Assembly: GCA_050012355.1 (NCBI GenBank)
Contig: JBEKHI010000126.1
Span: forward strand, 1 to 19,149
Direction: 5' to 3'
Source: JBEKHI01 sp050012355
GTDB taxonomy: Bacteria; Actinomycetota; Actinomycetes; Streptosporangiales; Streptosporangiaceae
Length of the DNA: 19,149 nucleotides
Below are positions 1 through 7,358 of this stretch, one piece after another. How positions within the stretch are numbered: the first letter of the stretch is position 1; each line of letters opens with the position of its first letter. A program made the translations under genes and the position numbers. The notes beneath the pieces are model-generated. The model was not told the origin of the DNA. It saw only the letters and a list, made by a program, of their open reading frames with translations, and searched no databases.

Positions 1-1
1 T

Positions 2-1645
2 CACGACGGGTTCACGCTCGAGGCGGCTGAGTCAGTACTCGGGAACGCGGTGGATACGGTCCGCGGCCTTGTTGACCAGTCGCTGCTGAGCGTCAAGGAG
101 ACCCCCGCCGGGCTGCGCTACCGGATGCTGGAAACGGTACGTGAGTTCGGCCGGATGCAACTGGTGCAGGCTGATGAGGCCTCCGCCGCCCAGGCCGCGC
201 TGCGCCGCTGGGCTTCGGTCTATGTCCGCGCTCACGGGGATCGGCTGGCGAGCACCAGCCAGTTCGAGGCAATCGACGCGCTAAGCGCCGAGGAGATCAA
301 CCTGGCCGACGAACTGCGCGGGGCGATCGCTGATGATGATCTTCCGTCTCTCGTTCAGCTACTCGCCGTGCTCGGGCTGTTCTGGACGATGCGAGGTGAG
401 CACGTCCGGCTTCTGGTCCTAGCGCAGGCGGTCGCTGACGCGGTTAGCGGCTGGCAGCCGCCGCCGGAGCTGGCGGATACCGCCCTGGCCGCGGTGGGGA
501 TCACGCTGAGCAACTCGGTAATGACTGGTAGCCAGACCACTGGTCGGCTCCTGGACCTGCTACGCGGGCTGGGCCCCGATACCGGTGGCAACGTGTACCT
601 CTCTGGCCTGATCAAGGTGATGCTGGCCTTCGATCCGGTCGACGATGAGGCGTTCCTCCCCGGGCTTGAGCAGCTTGCTGACGACCCCGATCGCCACGTG
701 GCGGCTGCGGCCAGCCAGTGGCTCAGCCACACGCGTGAGAACGCTGGCGATCCAGTCGGCTCGCTGCAGGCCGCCCGGCGCGCGCTGGCGCTCGCCCGCG
801 ACGAGGATGGTCCGTGGGCTCGCGCGATGCCGCAGACCGTGCTGGCACAACTGGCCATGAACATGGGCGACCGCGCCGCGGCGATCGAGTACGCCCAGGC
901 CGCCATCCTGGTCATGCAGCGGCTCGGTGCCAGTGACGACGAGATCGAGCTTCGCACGCTGCTCGTGCACTGCGCGATCGCCGATGGACGGCTCGCGGAC
1001 GCGGAAGCCGAGTTGGAGCGGATCGACCGTATCGGCGAGAGTGCGACGGTGTTCGGCGTGCCCGCTTTCCAGCAGCTCTGCCATGCCGAACTGGCGCTGG
1101 CTTCCGGCGACCTGAGTGCTGGACTACGTGCTTACCGCGATTACGTGGCCCGGATGCGAGAGCAGGAGTTCCCCGGAATCGCCAGGACGGGGACCGAACC
1201 GTGGGTCGTGGCCGCGGACGCGATAGCGCTGACCGCGCACGCGTACTACGCGAAGGGCGACGATGAGGCACATGGCCGAACGCTGTTCCACGATTGCCGG
1301 GAACGTGTACTCACGGTGTTCAGCTCCGCGAACACGCGCCTTGATTACCCGATCACCGGGCAGCTGTTGTTCGCCCTCGGAGCATGGAGCCTGCTGCGCA
1401 GGGCTGCGCCGGCCGATGATGCGGTGCGGCTGCTCGTACTCGCCGAGCGATTCGCCTACGCCCGTTTGAGCCCCACGGTGCAGTGGGAACGGATTGAGCC
1501 CCCGGCCGAGGAAGCGGCACCGGGCCGGATCGCCGGGCTGCGAGCCGAGTACGCCGATCGCCGCCTGCCGGATCTGGTAGCAGAGGCCCGGCAGGCGGTG
1601 GAGCGGCTGCTCTCTTTACAGATGCCGTCGGTAGCTCCGCATTGA
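2..1645 (+). CDS. AfsR/LuxR-like ATPase-TPR transcriptional regulator, C-terminal part (5' end outside window)
   Basis: The reading frame is open from base 2, so the GTG at 50 is an internal codon and the gene enters from the left. The first visible residues (FTLEAAESVLG, then LVDQSLL and RYRMLETVREFG) match the winged-helix end of the NB-ARC/STAND ATPase module found in SARP/AfsR and large LuxR regulators of actinobacteria. The rest is alpha-helical and alanine/leucine-rich, with TPR-like helix pairs around 730-1130 (for example GDPVGSLQAARRALALA and GDRAAAIEYAQAAI). No helix-turn-helix follows at the C-terminus, so any DNA-binding or kinase domain must be upstream. By family, such proteins switch on secondary-metabolite or transport genes. 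The stop lies 30 bp inside the 3' end of the convergent permease gene. The family call is good; the exact subclass is inference. Confidence 0.75.
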   Translation, partial: HDGFTLEAAESVLGNAVDTVRGLVDQSLLSVKETPAGLRYRMLETVREFGRMQLVQADEASAAQAALRRWASVYVRAHGDRLASTSQFEAIDALSAEEINLADELRGAIADDDLPSLVQLLAVLGLFWTMRGEHVRLLVLAQAVADAVSGWQPPPELADTALAAVGITLSNSVMTGSQTTGRLLDLLRGLGPDTGGNVYLSGLIKVMLAFDPVDDEAFLPGLEQLADDPDRHVAAAASQWLSHTRENAGDPVGSLQAARRALALARDEDGPWARAMPQTVLAQLAMNMGDRAAAIEYAQAAILVMQRLGASDDEIELRTLLVHCAIADGRLADAEAELERIDRIGESATVFGVPAFQQLCHAELALASGDLSAGLRAYRDYVARMREQEFPGIARTGTEPWVVAADAIALTAHAYYAKGDDEAHGRTLFHDCRERVLTVFSSANTRLDYPITGQLLFALGAWSLLRRAAPADDAVRLLVLAERFAYARLSPTVQWERIEPPAEEAAPGRIAGLRAEYADRRLPDLVAEARQAVERLLSLQMPSVAPH

Positions 1646-2461
1646 AAGCGGCGCGAAAATCGCGATCACCACTAGGCAGCAGAGCACCGTCCAGCCGACC
1701 TCGCTGGTGATCATGGCGTTGTTGGCCAGGTCGCGGGTAGCGGACACCAGATGTGAGACCGGATTGACCTTAACGAATGCCTGCAGCCATCCCGGCAGCG
1801 TCTTAACCGGCACGAAGGCGTTGGACAGGAAGGTCAGCGGGAACAGGACAAGCATCGACAAGCCCTGCACCATGCGGGCGTTCTTGGCGATCGTCCCGAA
1901 CCAGGTGAAGATCCAGGCGAGCGACCAGCCGGTGAAGATCGCCAGGGCGATCGCGCCAAGCACGCCGAGCACGCCACCACCGGGACGGTAACCGATGATC
2001 ACTCCCATGACGAACGTCAGGCCGGCGGCGATCAGGTAGCGCACCAAGTCCGCGACGATCGGACCGGCCAGCGGGGAGATACGGGCGATCGGCAGCGCCT
2101 TGAAACGGTCGAAGACCCCCTTTTCCATGTCCTCGCGAAGCTGCACGCCAGTGGCCATGCATGTCGTCAGGACGGTCTGGGCGACGATGCCGGGGATCAG
2201 CAGCGGCAGATAGCTCTTGACGTTGCCGGAGATCGCGCCGCCGAAGATGTAGGCGAACATCGCGGTGAACAGCAGCGGCTGGATCGTGACGTCGAACAGC
2301 TGTTCCGGGTTGCGCTGCATCTTCTTCAGCGCGCGCCAGGCCATGACGAGCGTCTGGCTGATGGTCTCGGCGACGCTGGTGCGCGGGCGCGTGCGGGCCA
2401 CCGCGTCGGCGGCGTTGATAACCCCCGGGGTGCGCGGCGGGTCTGCGATGACGGTGGTCAC
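1616..2461 (-). CDS. ABC-2 type multidrug transporter permease, DrrB family
   Basis: A 281-residue integral membrane protein with about six hydrophobic segments after a roughly 45-residue cytoplasmic N-terminus. The usual ABC-2 permease hallmarks are visible: an N-terminal amphipathic stretch with RNPEQLFDVTIQPLLF, the GVFDRFKALPIARISP loop, and LTFLSNAFVPVKTLPGWLQ followed by NPVSHLVSATRDL near the end. Length and motifs match DrrB, the membrane half of daunorubicin-type exporters. The GTG start overlaps the stop of the upstream ATPase gene as GTGA and has a strong AGGAGG a few bases before it, so translation is probably coupled. It should pair with the ATPase as a dimeric efflux pump. The substrate is unknown; no biosynthetic gene cluster is visible beside it. 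The 3' end overlaps the convergent regulator gene by 30 bp. Confidence 0.93.
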   Translation of the reverse strand: MTTVIADPPRTPGVINAADAVARTRPRTSVAETISQTLVMAWRALKKMQRNPEQLFDVTIQPLLFTAMFAYIFGGAISGNVKSYLPLLIPGIVAQTVLTTCMATGVQLREDMEKGVFDRFKALPIARISPLAGPIVADLVRYLIAAGLTFVMGVIIGYRPGGGVLGVLGAIALAIFTGWSLAWIFTWFGTIAKNARMVQGLSMLVLFPLTFLSNAFVPVKTLPGWLQAFVKVNPVSHLVSATRDLANNAMITSEVGWTVLCCLVVIAIFAPLSMRSYRRHL

Positions 2462-3441
2462 TGGACCTCCTGGAGAGTTTTGGCGGGCTGGTTTTTCGGG
2501 TCGGTGCCGTGGCCGGTGATCGTGAGGAAAACCTCATCGAGGGTCGGCTTGGCCACGCTGACCGAGACGATCGACACTCCGGCCTGGCGGAAGCCGACGA
2601 GCACGTCGCCGGCCTGGTCGGCGGTGTCGAGTGGTACGTTCATCCGGCCCGACTCAGGGGTCAGGATCGGCTCGGCGCCCGCGACCTGCCGGACGATCTG
2701 CATGGCGAGGTCCTGATCGGTGCCAGGGGCTAGCTGAAGCTGCAAGGTCGAGTTGCCGACCGAGGTCTTCAGCTCGTCGGGGGTGCCCTCGGCGACCTTG
2801 CGACCGTGGTCGATCACCGCGATCCGGTCCGCGAGCTGGTCCGCTTCGTCGAGATACTGGGTCGTGAGCAGGACCGTGCAGCCGTCGGCGACCAGGCCGC
2901 GGATGGTGTCCCACATCTGCCCGCGGGTGCGCGGGTCCAGGCCAGTGGTCGGCTCGTCAAGGAAGATCAGCGGCGGCCTGGTGATCAGGCTGGCCGCCAG
3001 ATCCAAGCGCCGTCGCATTCCGCCGGAAAACTGCGAAATCGGCTTCTTCGCGGCGTCTTCCAGGCCGAATTGGCTCAGCAGCCGCTTGGTAGCGGCGCGG
3101 GCGTCGGCGGAACGCAGTCCCTGCAGCCGGCCGAACAGCCACAGGTTCTCGGTGGCTGTCAGATCCTCGTCAACCGAAGCGTCCTGACCGGTGATCCCGA
3201 GCAACTGGCGGATGCGGTGCGGCTCGCTGGCGACGTCCACGCCAAATATCCGGGCCTGCCCGGAGTCGATCGGCAGCAGCGTGGAGAGCATCTTCAGCGC
3301 CGTCGTTTTGCCGGCCCCGTTCGGGCCAAGAACACCGAAGATCTCACCCTGGCGTACGTCAAGGTCGATTCGGTCGACCGCGCGGTGCTGGCCGAAGTTC
3401 TTGACCAGTCCGGTGGCTTGGATAGCTGGTGTAACTGTCAT
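2458..3441 (-). CDS. ABC transporter ATP-binding protein, DrrA family
   Basis: A 327-residue ATPase that powers the neighbouring permease. Walker A GPNGAGKTT is at residues 39-47, the signature FSGGM at 138-142 and Walker B LIFLDEP at 158-164. The switch-loop position reads LLTTQYLDEAD, with Gln195 where most ABC proteins have His; this substitution is typical of DrrA. The C-terminal extension ending in PTLDEVFLTITGH is also DrrA-like and in that family contacts the permease. The ATG start has a GGGGAG about 8 nt upstream. It is the first gene of a two-gene operon. By homology it exports a hydrophobic compound and may give self-resistance; this is inferred from family only. The nearby regulator and APH-like kinase would fit a resistance neighbourhood. 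Confidence 0.95.
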   Translation of the reverse strand: MTVTPAIQATGLVKNFGQHRAVDRIDLDVRQGEIFGVLGPNGAGKTTALKMLSTLLPIDSGQARIFGVDVASEPHRIRQLLGITGQDASVDEDLTATENLWLFGRLQGLRSADARAATKRLLSQFGLEDAAKKPISQFSGGMRRRLDLAASLITRPPLIFLDEPTTGLDPRTRGQMWDTIRGLVADGCTVLLTTQYLDEADQLADRIAVIDHGRKVAEGTPDELKTSVGNSTLQLQLAPGTDQDLAMQIVRQVAGAEPILTPESGRMNVPLDTADQAGDVLVGFRQAGVSIVSVSVAKPTLDEVFLTITGHGTDPKNQPAKTLQEVQ

Positions 3442-3635
3442 CTCATCGTCTCCCCTTATACGTCGTTGCGGGCACGATTAGGACAGTAAGCGCCACCGGC
3501 TTCACGGCGGCTACACGCCGGTATCACCGGTTTCACCGGGGGTTCTGCGGCAGGTCTCATCGGGTCTCACGGCGGGCTCCACAGCCTCCCGGCGGCCTCT
3601 CGGCCTCTCGGGGCCGCTGCCGGTGCCTGGCGACC

Positions 3636-3689
3636 CCATCGATGACCCATCGCAGGCGTCCTAGCGCCATCGATGGCCCATCGCTGGCG
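3636..3689. repeat. Two 23-bp direct repeats
   Basis: Copies at 3636-3658 and 3667-3689 match at 21 of 23 positions and are separated by 8 bp (period 31 bp, about three helical turns). Both begin CCATCGATG and contain CCCATCGC-GGCG. The repeats contain CGATG/CATCG half-sites, so each copy is partly palindromic. Confidence 0.7.
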
Positions 3690-3691
3690 CT
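3663..3691. repeat. 29-bp nearly perfect palindrome
   Basis: Outer arms AGCGCCA (3663-3669) and TGGCGCT (3685-3691) are perfectly complementary. Inner arms CGATGG (3671-3676) and CCATCG (3678-3683) are also complementary, with a single unpaired T/C pair between outer and inner arms and a one-base centre. It could be a twofold protein-binding site or a hairpin. It contains the second copy of the 23-bp direct repeat. It is not followed by a T-run. Confidence 0.65.
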
Positions 3692-3820
3692 GAGGGCAGC
3701 GTTCCGCGACAGAGTCAGCGTCCGGCGGGTCGCCGCGTCCGCCCAGCGGGTCGCCATGCCCGGCCACTTTGATGTGATATCGCCCGGTCTGGTCGGCCGG
3801 CACTATCGCCTTTGAGTTCG

Positions 3821-3888
3821 AGTGATCCTGGTGAATGCTGCACCAGCCAGCAAAGAGTGCGGGTAATGCAGCACTAACCATGATCACC
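3821..3888. repeat. Dispersed hairpin repeat, copy 1 (inverted arms of 22 bp)
   Basis: Arms 3821-3842 and 3867-3888 are complementary at 18 of 22 positions, around a 24-bp spacer. A smaller hairpin CTGGTG/CACCAG lies inside the left part. The 53-bp stretch 3828-3880 aligns without gaps to 8281-8333, with matches concentrated in both ends and divergence in the middle. It sits upstream of the aldolase start and may affect that promoter. Confidence 0.55.
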
Positions 3889-3990
3889 GGGTGCGGCGGC
3901 GGGGCGAGATGGGATGAATGTCCGGTTCGCGAATCCGCTCCGCGAACCTCGTTGCTTCGGAACGTTCGCCTGGTGCCAAAATATGGAAGG

Positions 3991-4887
3991 GTGAACACTA
4001 CTCAGTTGGAGAAGGTTAAGTCCGGCCGTGGTTTCTTCGCGGCACTCGACCAGAGCGGCGGCAGCACGCCCAACGCGCTCGAGGAATATGGCATCGGGCG
4101 GGACCGGTACAGCTCCGATGCCGAGATGTTCGACCTGGTTCACGCCATGCGGACCCGCGTGATCACTAATCCGGCGTTCGACGGCTCGCGTGTCCTGGCG
4201 GCGATCCTGTTCGAGCAGACCATGGAACGGGATATCGCGGGCGTTCCCTCGGCGCGGTACCTCTGGGAGACCAAGAACGTGGTGCCGTTCCTGAAGGTCG
4301 ACCTCGGGCTCGCGGCCGAGCAGGACAGCGTGCAGCTCATGAAGCCCATCGACACCCTCGATGACCTGATCGATCGCGCGCTCCACCACAAGATCTTCGG
4401 CACCAAGATGCGGTCGGTGATCAAGGACGCCGACGAGACAGGGATCTCGGCGATCGTTGACCAGCAGTTCGAGTACGCGACGCGGATCGCGGCGGCGGGC
4501 CTGGTGCCGATCATGGAGCCCGAGGTCGGTATCTCCAGCCCGCACAAGGAGCAGGCTGAGCAGTTGCTGCACGACTCCGTGGCCAAGCACCTCGAGGCAC
4601 TGCCCGAGGACACGCTCGTGATGCTGAAGATCACCATCCCGACCAGGCCTGGCCTGTACTCGGACCTGATGTCCGACCCGCGCATGCTCCGCGTCGTCGC
4701 GCTGTCCGGCGGCTACAGCCGCGACGAGGCCTGCGCGCTGATCGCCAAGGACCCCAACCTCATCGCCAGCTTCTCGCGCGCGCTACTGGAGGGGCTCACC
4801 GAAGGCCAGACCGACGAGGAGTTCAGCGCACAGCTGGAAGCCTCGATCGAGCAGATCTACCAGGCCTCGGTCAACAAGCAGCCCTGA
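3991..4887 (+). CDS. Class I fructose-bisphosphate aldolase
   Basis: Cleaves fructose 1,6-bisphosphate to glyceraldehyde 3-phosphate and dihydroxyacetone phosphate in glycolysis, and does the reverse in gluconeogenesis; cytoplasmic. The GTG at 3991 gives 298 residues, the normal size for bacterial class I enzymes, and begins NTTQLEKVKSGRGFFAALDQ. The open frame extends further upstream but without family similarity. Visible landmarks are AALDQSGGSTPNAL (17-30), LKVD (101-104), GTKMRSVI (137-144), PIMEPEV (173-179) and VMLKITIP (210-217). By alignment with animal aldolase, Lys213 would be the Schiff-base lysine, Lys139 and Glu176 active-site partners. The purine-rich GGAAGG directly touches the GTG and is too close to act as a normal ribosome site, so a leaderless mRNA is possible. 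It is followed after 54 bp by the kinase gene on the same strand. Confidence 0.93.
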   Translation: MNTTQLEKVKSGRGFFAALDQSGGSTPNALEEYGIGRDRYSSDAEMFDLVHAMRTRVITNPAFDGSRVLAAILFEQTMERDIAGVPSARYLWETKNVVPFLKVDLGLAAEQDSVQLMKPIDTLDDLIDRALHHKIFGTKMRSVIKDADETGISAIVDQQFEYATRIAAAGLVPIMEPEVGISSPHKEQAEQLLHDSVAKHLEALPEDTLVMLKITIPTRPGLYSDLMSDPRMLRVVALSGGYSRDEACALIAKDPNLIASFSRALLEGLTEGQTDEEFSAQLEASIEQIYQASVNKQP

Positions 4888-4901
4888 CCCGCGGCCAGGA
4901 A

Positions 4902-4926
4902 GGGCCTCGATGTGACATCGACGCCC
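4902..4926. promoter_or_regulatory. 25-bp palindrome between aldolase and kinase genes (operator or terminator stem)
   Basis: The core TCGATGT-G-ACATCGA (4907-4921) is a perfect inverted repeat. With the flanking GGGC/GCCC it makes 12-bp arms with one mismatch around a single centre base. It is 15 bp past the aldolase stop and lies over the -35 region of the predicted kinase promoter. No T-run follows directly, so an operator is at least as likely as a terminator. Confidence 0.5.
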
Positions 4927-4929
4927 CGG

Positions 4930-4935
4930 TAGTTT
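4930..4935 (+). promoter_or_regulatory. Predicted -10 element of the kinase gene (leaderless start)
   Basis: TAGTTT ends exactly 6 nt before the GTG start at 4942, which puts the expected transcription start on the start codon. No Shine-Dalgarno sequence is present. Confidence 0.45.
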
Positions 4936-4941
4936 CTGACA

Positions 4942-5973
4942 GTGGGCACCGAGATTCAGAAGCTGACGGTCCGGCTCAGACGCAGGTTCGGGGATGACGT
5001 CATGTCTTGGTGCGCCGGGCTCCCGGCGTTTGCCGCCGCCATGGCCGATCGCTGGGAACTGCTGCTCGGCGACCCTTTCGCCACGGGGAACAGTTCCGCG
5101 GCGTTCCGCTGCGCTCGGGCTGACGGCACGCCTGCCGTGCTGAAGCTCAGCCCCGACCTGCCGGTCGTGGCCGAGCAGGTGGAGACGCTGAGGCTGTTCG
5201 AGCCTGGCGGGAGAGTTCCCGCGGTGCTGGAAGCGGACGTCGAAGCGGGAGCGGTCCTGCTGGAACTGATCGAGCCGGGAACTGAGGCCAGGGACCTCCT
5301 GGTGCCGCCCAGCGCGACGGAGTGGGCCGACCTGATGCGTAACCTGCATGTGGCCACGGTGCCACCCGGTTACCCACGTGATCTGCAGGCCCAATGCGAC
5401 GGGTTCTTCGACCGGATCGGGCGCCGGGTCTCAGATCCGGAGGTCGGGCGCTGGGTGAGTGCCGCCGATGTCGAACGTGGCGCCGAGCGCTGCCGGGCGC
5501 TGGTGGCCACCGCGCCGGAGCGGGTGCTGCTCCACGGTGACCTGCACCTAGCCAACGTGCTCGACGGCGGCGCTTCGCGCGGCCTGGTGGCGATCGACCC
5601 ACGAGCCTGCGTCGGAGATCCGTGCTTCGACGCCGTGGACTATCTGCTCGATGGTGCCGGACGCGACGGAGTCGAGACCAGGTGCGCGGCGCTCGCCGCC
5701 GCGTCCGGGCTCGACGAGGAAAGGCTCCTCGAGTGGTGCCGTGGCATCGCCGCCGTGGTGGCGATCGGTTACCTGAGGCGGCCAGGTACGGAACCGGCCG
5801 TAGCGGAAATGCTGGCGCTCGCGGGATTACCAAAGATCAGGGAACGAAAACGACGCGTCGGCCACTGTCCGGCTCGGACCAGGTCTTTTCTACATCGGCC
5901 AGCGGCACGGCCGCGACATCGATGGAGATCTGGCCTTGGATTGCCTGCTGGAGCAGTTCGTCGAAGGCGGTGA
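4942..5973 (+). CDS. APH(6)/streptomycin 6-kinase-like antibiotic phosphotransferase
   Basis: Member of the aminoglycoside/hydroxyurea antibiotic kinase family, which inactivates antibiotics by phosphorylation from ATP. The N-terminus (VRLRRRFGDDVMSWCAGLPA) matches the family's start region and supports the GTG at 4942. Further landmarks are the nucleotide loop FATGNSSAAF (46-55), VLKLS with the ATP lysine (66-70), the catalytic loop HGDLHLANVL (198-207, Asp200) and AIDPRACVGDPCFDAVDY (217-234, metal-binding Asp219). The real domain seems to end near residue 298 (LALAGLPKIR, around 5835). The remaining 45 or so Arg/Pro-rich residues read antisense through the end of the convergent oxidoreductase gene and resemble run-on translation after loss of a stop. 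The true substrate is not evident; with the DrrAB exporter nearby, a resistance role is plausible but inferred. Confidence 0.85.
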   Translation: MGTEIQKLTVRLRRRFGDDVMSWCAGLPAFAAAMADRWELLLGDPFATGNSSAAFRCARADGTPAVLKLSPDLPVVAEQVETLRLFEPGGRVPAVLEADVEAGAVLLELIEPGTEARDLLVPPSATEWADLMRNLHVATVPPGYPRDLQAQCDGFFDRIGRRVSDPEVGRWVSAADVERGAERCRALVATAPERVLLHGDLHLANVLDGGASRGLVAIDPRACVGDPCFDAVDYLLDGAGRDGVETRCAALAAASGLDEERLLEWCRGIAAVVAIGYLRRPGTEPAVAEMLALAGLPKIRERKRRVGHCPARTRSFLHRPAARPRHRWRSGLGLPAGAVRRRR

Positions 5974-6787
5974 CGGCGTCGGTGAGGGTGGCTGGTCCGT
6001 CAGCGCCGCTGCCGACGATTTGGACGGGCGCGGCGCGCAGGGTCATGGCGGGCAGTGCGGCCTTGGCTCCAGCGCTCATGCCGACCTGCAGGTAGCGGAC
6101 GCGGTCGGCTCGCTGACCGAGGTGGATCAGCGCGTCGAAGACCGCTTCGGTCGGTGCGCCCCACAGGTAGTCGATGATGAGGTCGTACGGTCCGGCCGCC
6201 GCGATCGCGGCGGCTAGTTCGTCATGACCGCGATCGACCCGGATCACCGACTGCGCCCCGCGCGTCAGCAGTTCGTCCAGCACTCGCTGGTTGCGCCCGG
6301 CGGCGGTCACTCGCGCCCCCTTGGCCGCGGCCAGTTGCGCGGCGATCCGGCCTGAGGTGCCGGTTGCGCCCATGATCAGCACGGACTGACCGGGCTCGGT
6401 CCGGCCCTCCCAGCTGACGCTCTTCCAGGCGGCCATGCCGGGGTTGAGCAGTGCGGCGGCGGTTACGTCGTCGGCGTCGTCACGGACTGGCAGCCATGCT
6501 CCCTGGCGCGTCAGGACCCGTTGTGCCATGCCGCCGTACGGTCGCTGCGGGCCGAAAAAGCCCACCCGGGTGCCGTCGTCGAGTTCCCCGATCCCGTCTA
6601 GGCCGACAACCTGGGGAAACGAGTCTGGAGCGTAATGCACGCCCGCGGCCATCAGGCGATCGGACGGCTTCAGGGCGGCGGCCCGGACGGCGAGAACGGC
6701 CTCGCCATCGCCCGCCTCGGGTGCCGGGAACGGTTCGTACCTCGGTAGCTGGCCGATGCCGTGTAGCACCGCCGCGTGGATGTCCAT
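5837..6787 (-). CDS. Zinc-free MDR-family NAD(P)H oxidoreductase (quinone oxidoreductase-like)
   Basis: A 316-residue medium-chain dehydrogenase/reductase. The GroES-like N-terminal half contains LKPSDRLMAAG and FPQVVGLDGIGELDDG. The Rossmann half begins GQSVLIMGATGTSGRIAAQLA, with the AxGxxG-type NADPH loop seen in quinone oxidoreductases. The zinc-binding cysteines of alcohol dehydrogenases are absent, as expected for this branch. The ATG at 6787 is preferred over an in-frame TTG at 6802 because GGAAGGA lies 6 nt upstream of it. The end SGRRVVFVP is typical of the family, so the 137-bp overlap with the kinase frame is probably due to the kinase side. It is divergent from a MarR repressor with shared operators and is probably induced by an electrophile or phenolic compound, as in many MarR/oxidoreductase pairs. 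Confidence 0.9.
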   Translation of the reverse strand: MDIHAAVLHGIGQLPRYEPFPAPEAGDGEAVLAVRAAALKPSDRLMAAGVHYAPDSFPQVVGLDGIGELDDGTRVGFFGPQRPYGGMAQRVLTRQGAWLPVRDDADDVTAAALLNPGMAAWKSVSWEGRTEPGQSVLIMGATGTSGRIAAQLAAAKGARVTAAGRNQRVLDELLTRGAQSVIRVDRGHDELAAAIAAAGPYDLIIDYLWGAPTEAVFDALIHLGQRADRVRYLQVGMSAGAKAALPAMTLRAAPVQIVGSGADGPATLTDAVTAFDELLQQAIQGQISIDVAAVPLADVEKTWSEPDSGRRVVFVP

Positions 6788-6804
6788 CCAGGTTCCTTCC
6801 AAAT

Positions 6805-6827
6805 ATTCCGTTCATTTTGAACGGAAT
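6805..6827. promoter_or_regulatory. MarR operator candidate O1 (perfect 10-bp arms)
   Basis: ATTCCGTTCA and TGAACGGAAT form a perfect inverted repeat around TTT, centred at 6816. It is in the divergent gap between the oxidoreductase and MarR genes and overlaps the likely transcription start of the oxidoreductase. The same half-site recurs in O2. Confidence 0.75.
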
Positions 6828-6838
6828 GCTAGCAGGAG

Positions 6839-6859
6839 TTCCGTGCATAATGAACGGAT
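6839..6859. promoter_or_regulatory. MarR operator candidate O2, overlapping the marR start
   Basis: TTCCGTGCAT-A-ATGAACGGAT has 8 of 10 complementary arm positions and shares the CCGT.CAT/ATGAACGG half-sites with O1. Its centre (6849) is 33 bp, three helical turns, from O1. It covers the predicted -10 and the start codon of the repressor gene, which fits autorepression. Confidence 0.65.
6846..6851 (+). promoter_or_regulatory. Predicted -10 element of the MarR gene (leaderless start)
   Basis: CATAAT lies exactly 6 nt before the ATG at 6858. It is embedded in operator O2. Confidence 0.45.
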
Positions 6860-7304
6860 GGCGGACGGCGACTACTACGACGTCTGGCTGGACATGCTGG
6901 AACGGCAGTCCCCTGCCAGATTCGTCGAGCTGATCCTGGACCGGGCTGGCGTCTCCCTCAGCGCGGAACTGTGCCGCTACCTGGTGATCATTGACCTGCG
7001 TGGGCCCATCGGGGTCGTGGAACTGGCCGAGCTGGTCGAGAGCAATCACCCGAAGGCCAGCCGCACCCTCGCCCAGCTGGAAGAGCTGGGCCTGGTCAAG
7101 CGGGCCGAGGCCCCGCATGACCGGCGGATCAAGACCACAACCCTCACCCGTGAAGGTCGGCAGGTCGTAGCGGCCATCAACCAGGGACGGCGCCGCGTCC
7201 TCGCCGAGGCGTTCGCCGACTGGGACGAGCGCGACCAGGCCGAACTGGCCCGGCTCACCGCCCGGTTCGCGGACGCGATTTTCAAGCTCACCGATGTTAT
7301 GTGA
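6858..7304 (+). CDS. MarR-family transcriptional regulator
   Basis: A 148-residue winged-helix repressor. The core reads VVELAELVESNHPKASRTLAQLEELGLVKRAEAPHDRR, containing the recognition helix (HPKASRTLAQLEELG) and the wing with the conserved DRR, followed by LTREGRQVV. These are standard MarR features, flanked by helical dimerisation segments at both ends. Start choice: ATG 6858 has a -10 hexamer 6 nt upstream (leaderless). An in-frame GTG at 6843 with AGGAG at 6834-6838 is the alternative and would add five residues. It probably represses itself and the divergent oxidoreductase through the two palindromes in the shared gap. The ligand is unknown. It ends 54 bp before the esterase gene. Confidence 0.92.
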   Translation: MADGDYYDVWLDMLERQSPARFVELILDRAGVSLSAELCRYLVIIDLRGPIGVVELAELVESNHPKASRTLAQLEELGLVKRAEAPHDRRIKTTTLTREGRQVVAAINQGRRRVLAEAFADWDERDQAELARLTARFADAIFKLTDVM

Positions 7305-7346
7305 CTCGGCGTTATGGTCAATGGGTAATCGATAGTTACGGTGCGT

Positions 7347-7352
7347 TACCAT
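7347..7352 (+). promoter_or_regulatory. Predicted -10 element of the esterase gene (leaderless start)
   Basis: TACCAT lies exactly 6 nt before the ATG at 7359. No ribosome binding site is visible before that ATG. Confidence 0.4.
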
Positions 7353-7358
7353 GCGTGA

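Larger units (their letters stand above)
3442..3990. other. Non-coding, repeat-rich gap between the exporter operon and the aldolase gene
   Basis: About 550 bp between divergent genes. Short open frames here have no recognisable protein signature and poor codon bias. The left part (about 3490-3620) is made of short degenerate repeats of the CACCGG-TTCAC and CGGCCTCTC kind. The middle holds two 23-bp direct repeats and a 29-bp palindrome, and the right part holds a hairpin repeat that recurs after the esterase gene. Promoters for both flanking genes must lie here, but no convincing -35/-10 pair could be assigned. Confidence 0.6.

Noticed and set aside
2806..3489. Plus-strand open frame opposite the ABC ATPase
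   Set aside because: Shadow of drrA-type codons; the minus-strand protein has all ABC motifs.
3490..3690. Possible CRISPR array
   Set aside because: Only two 23-bp copies with an 8-bp spacer plus degenerate short repeats; there are no regular spacers and no cas genes.
3567..3998. Minus-strand open frames in the gap upstream of the aldolase
   Set aside because: The sequence is built from short DNA repeats and palindromes, has no recognisable protein motif and no ribosome site.
6843..6857. Upstream GTG start for the MarR gene with AGGAG
   Set aside because: Not excluded, but the CATAAT-N6-ATG arrangement and the same pattern at other genes here favour ATG 6858; kept as an alternative.
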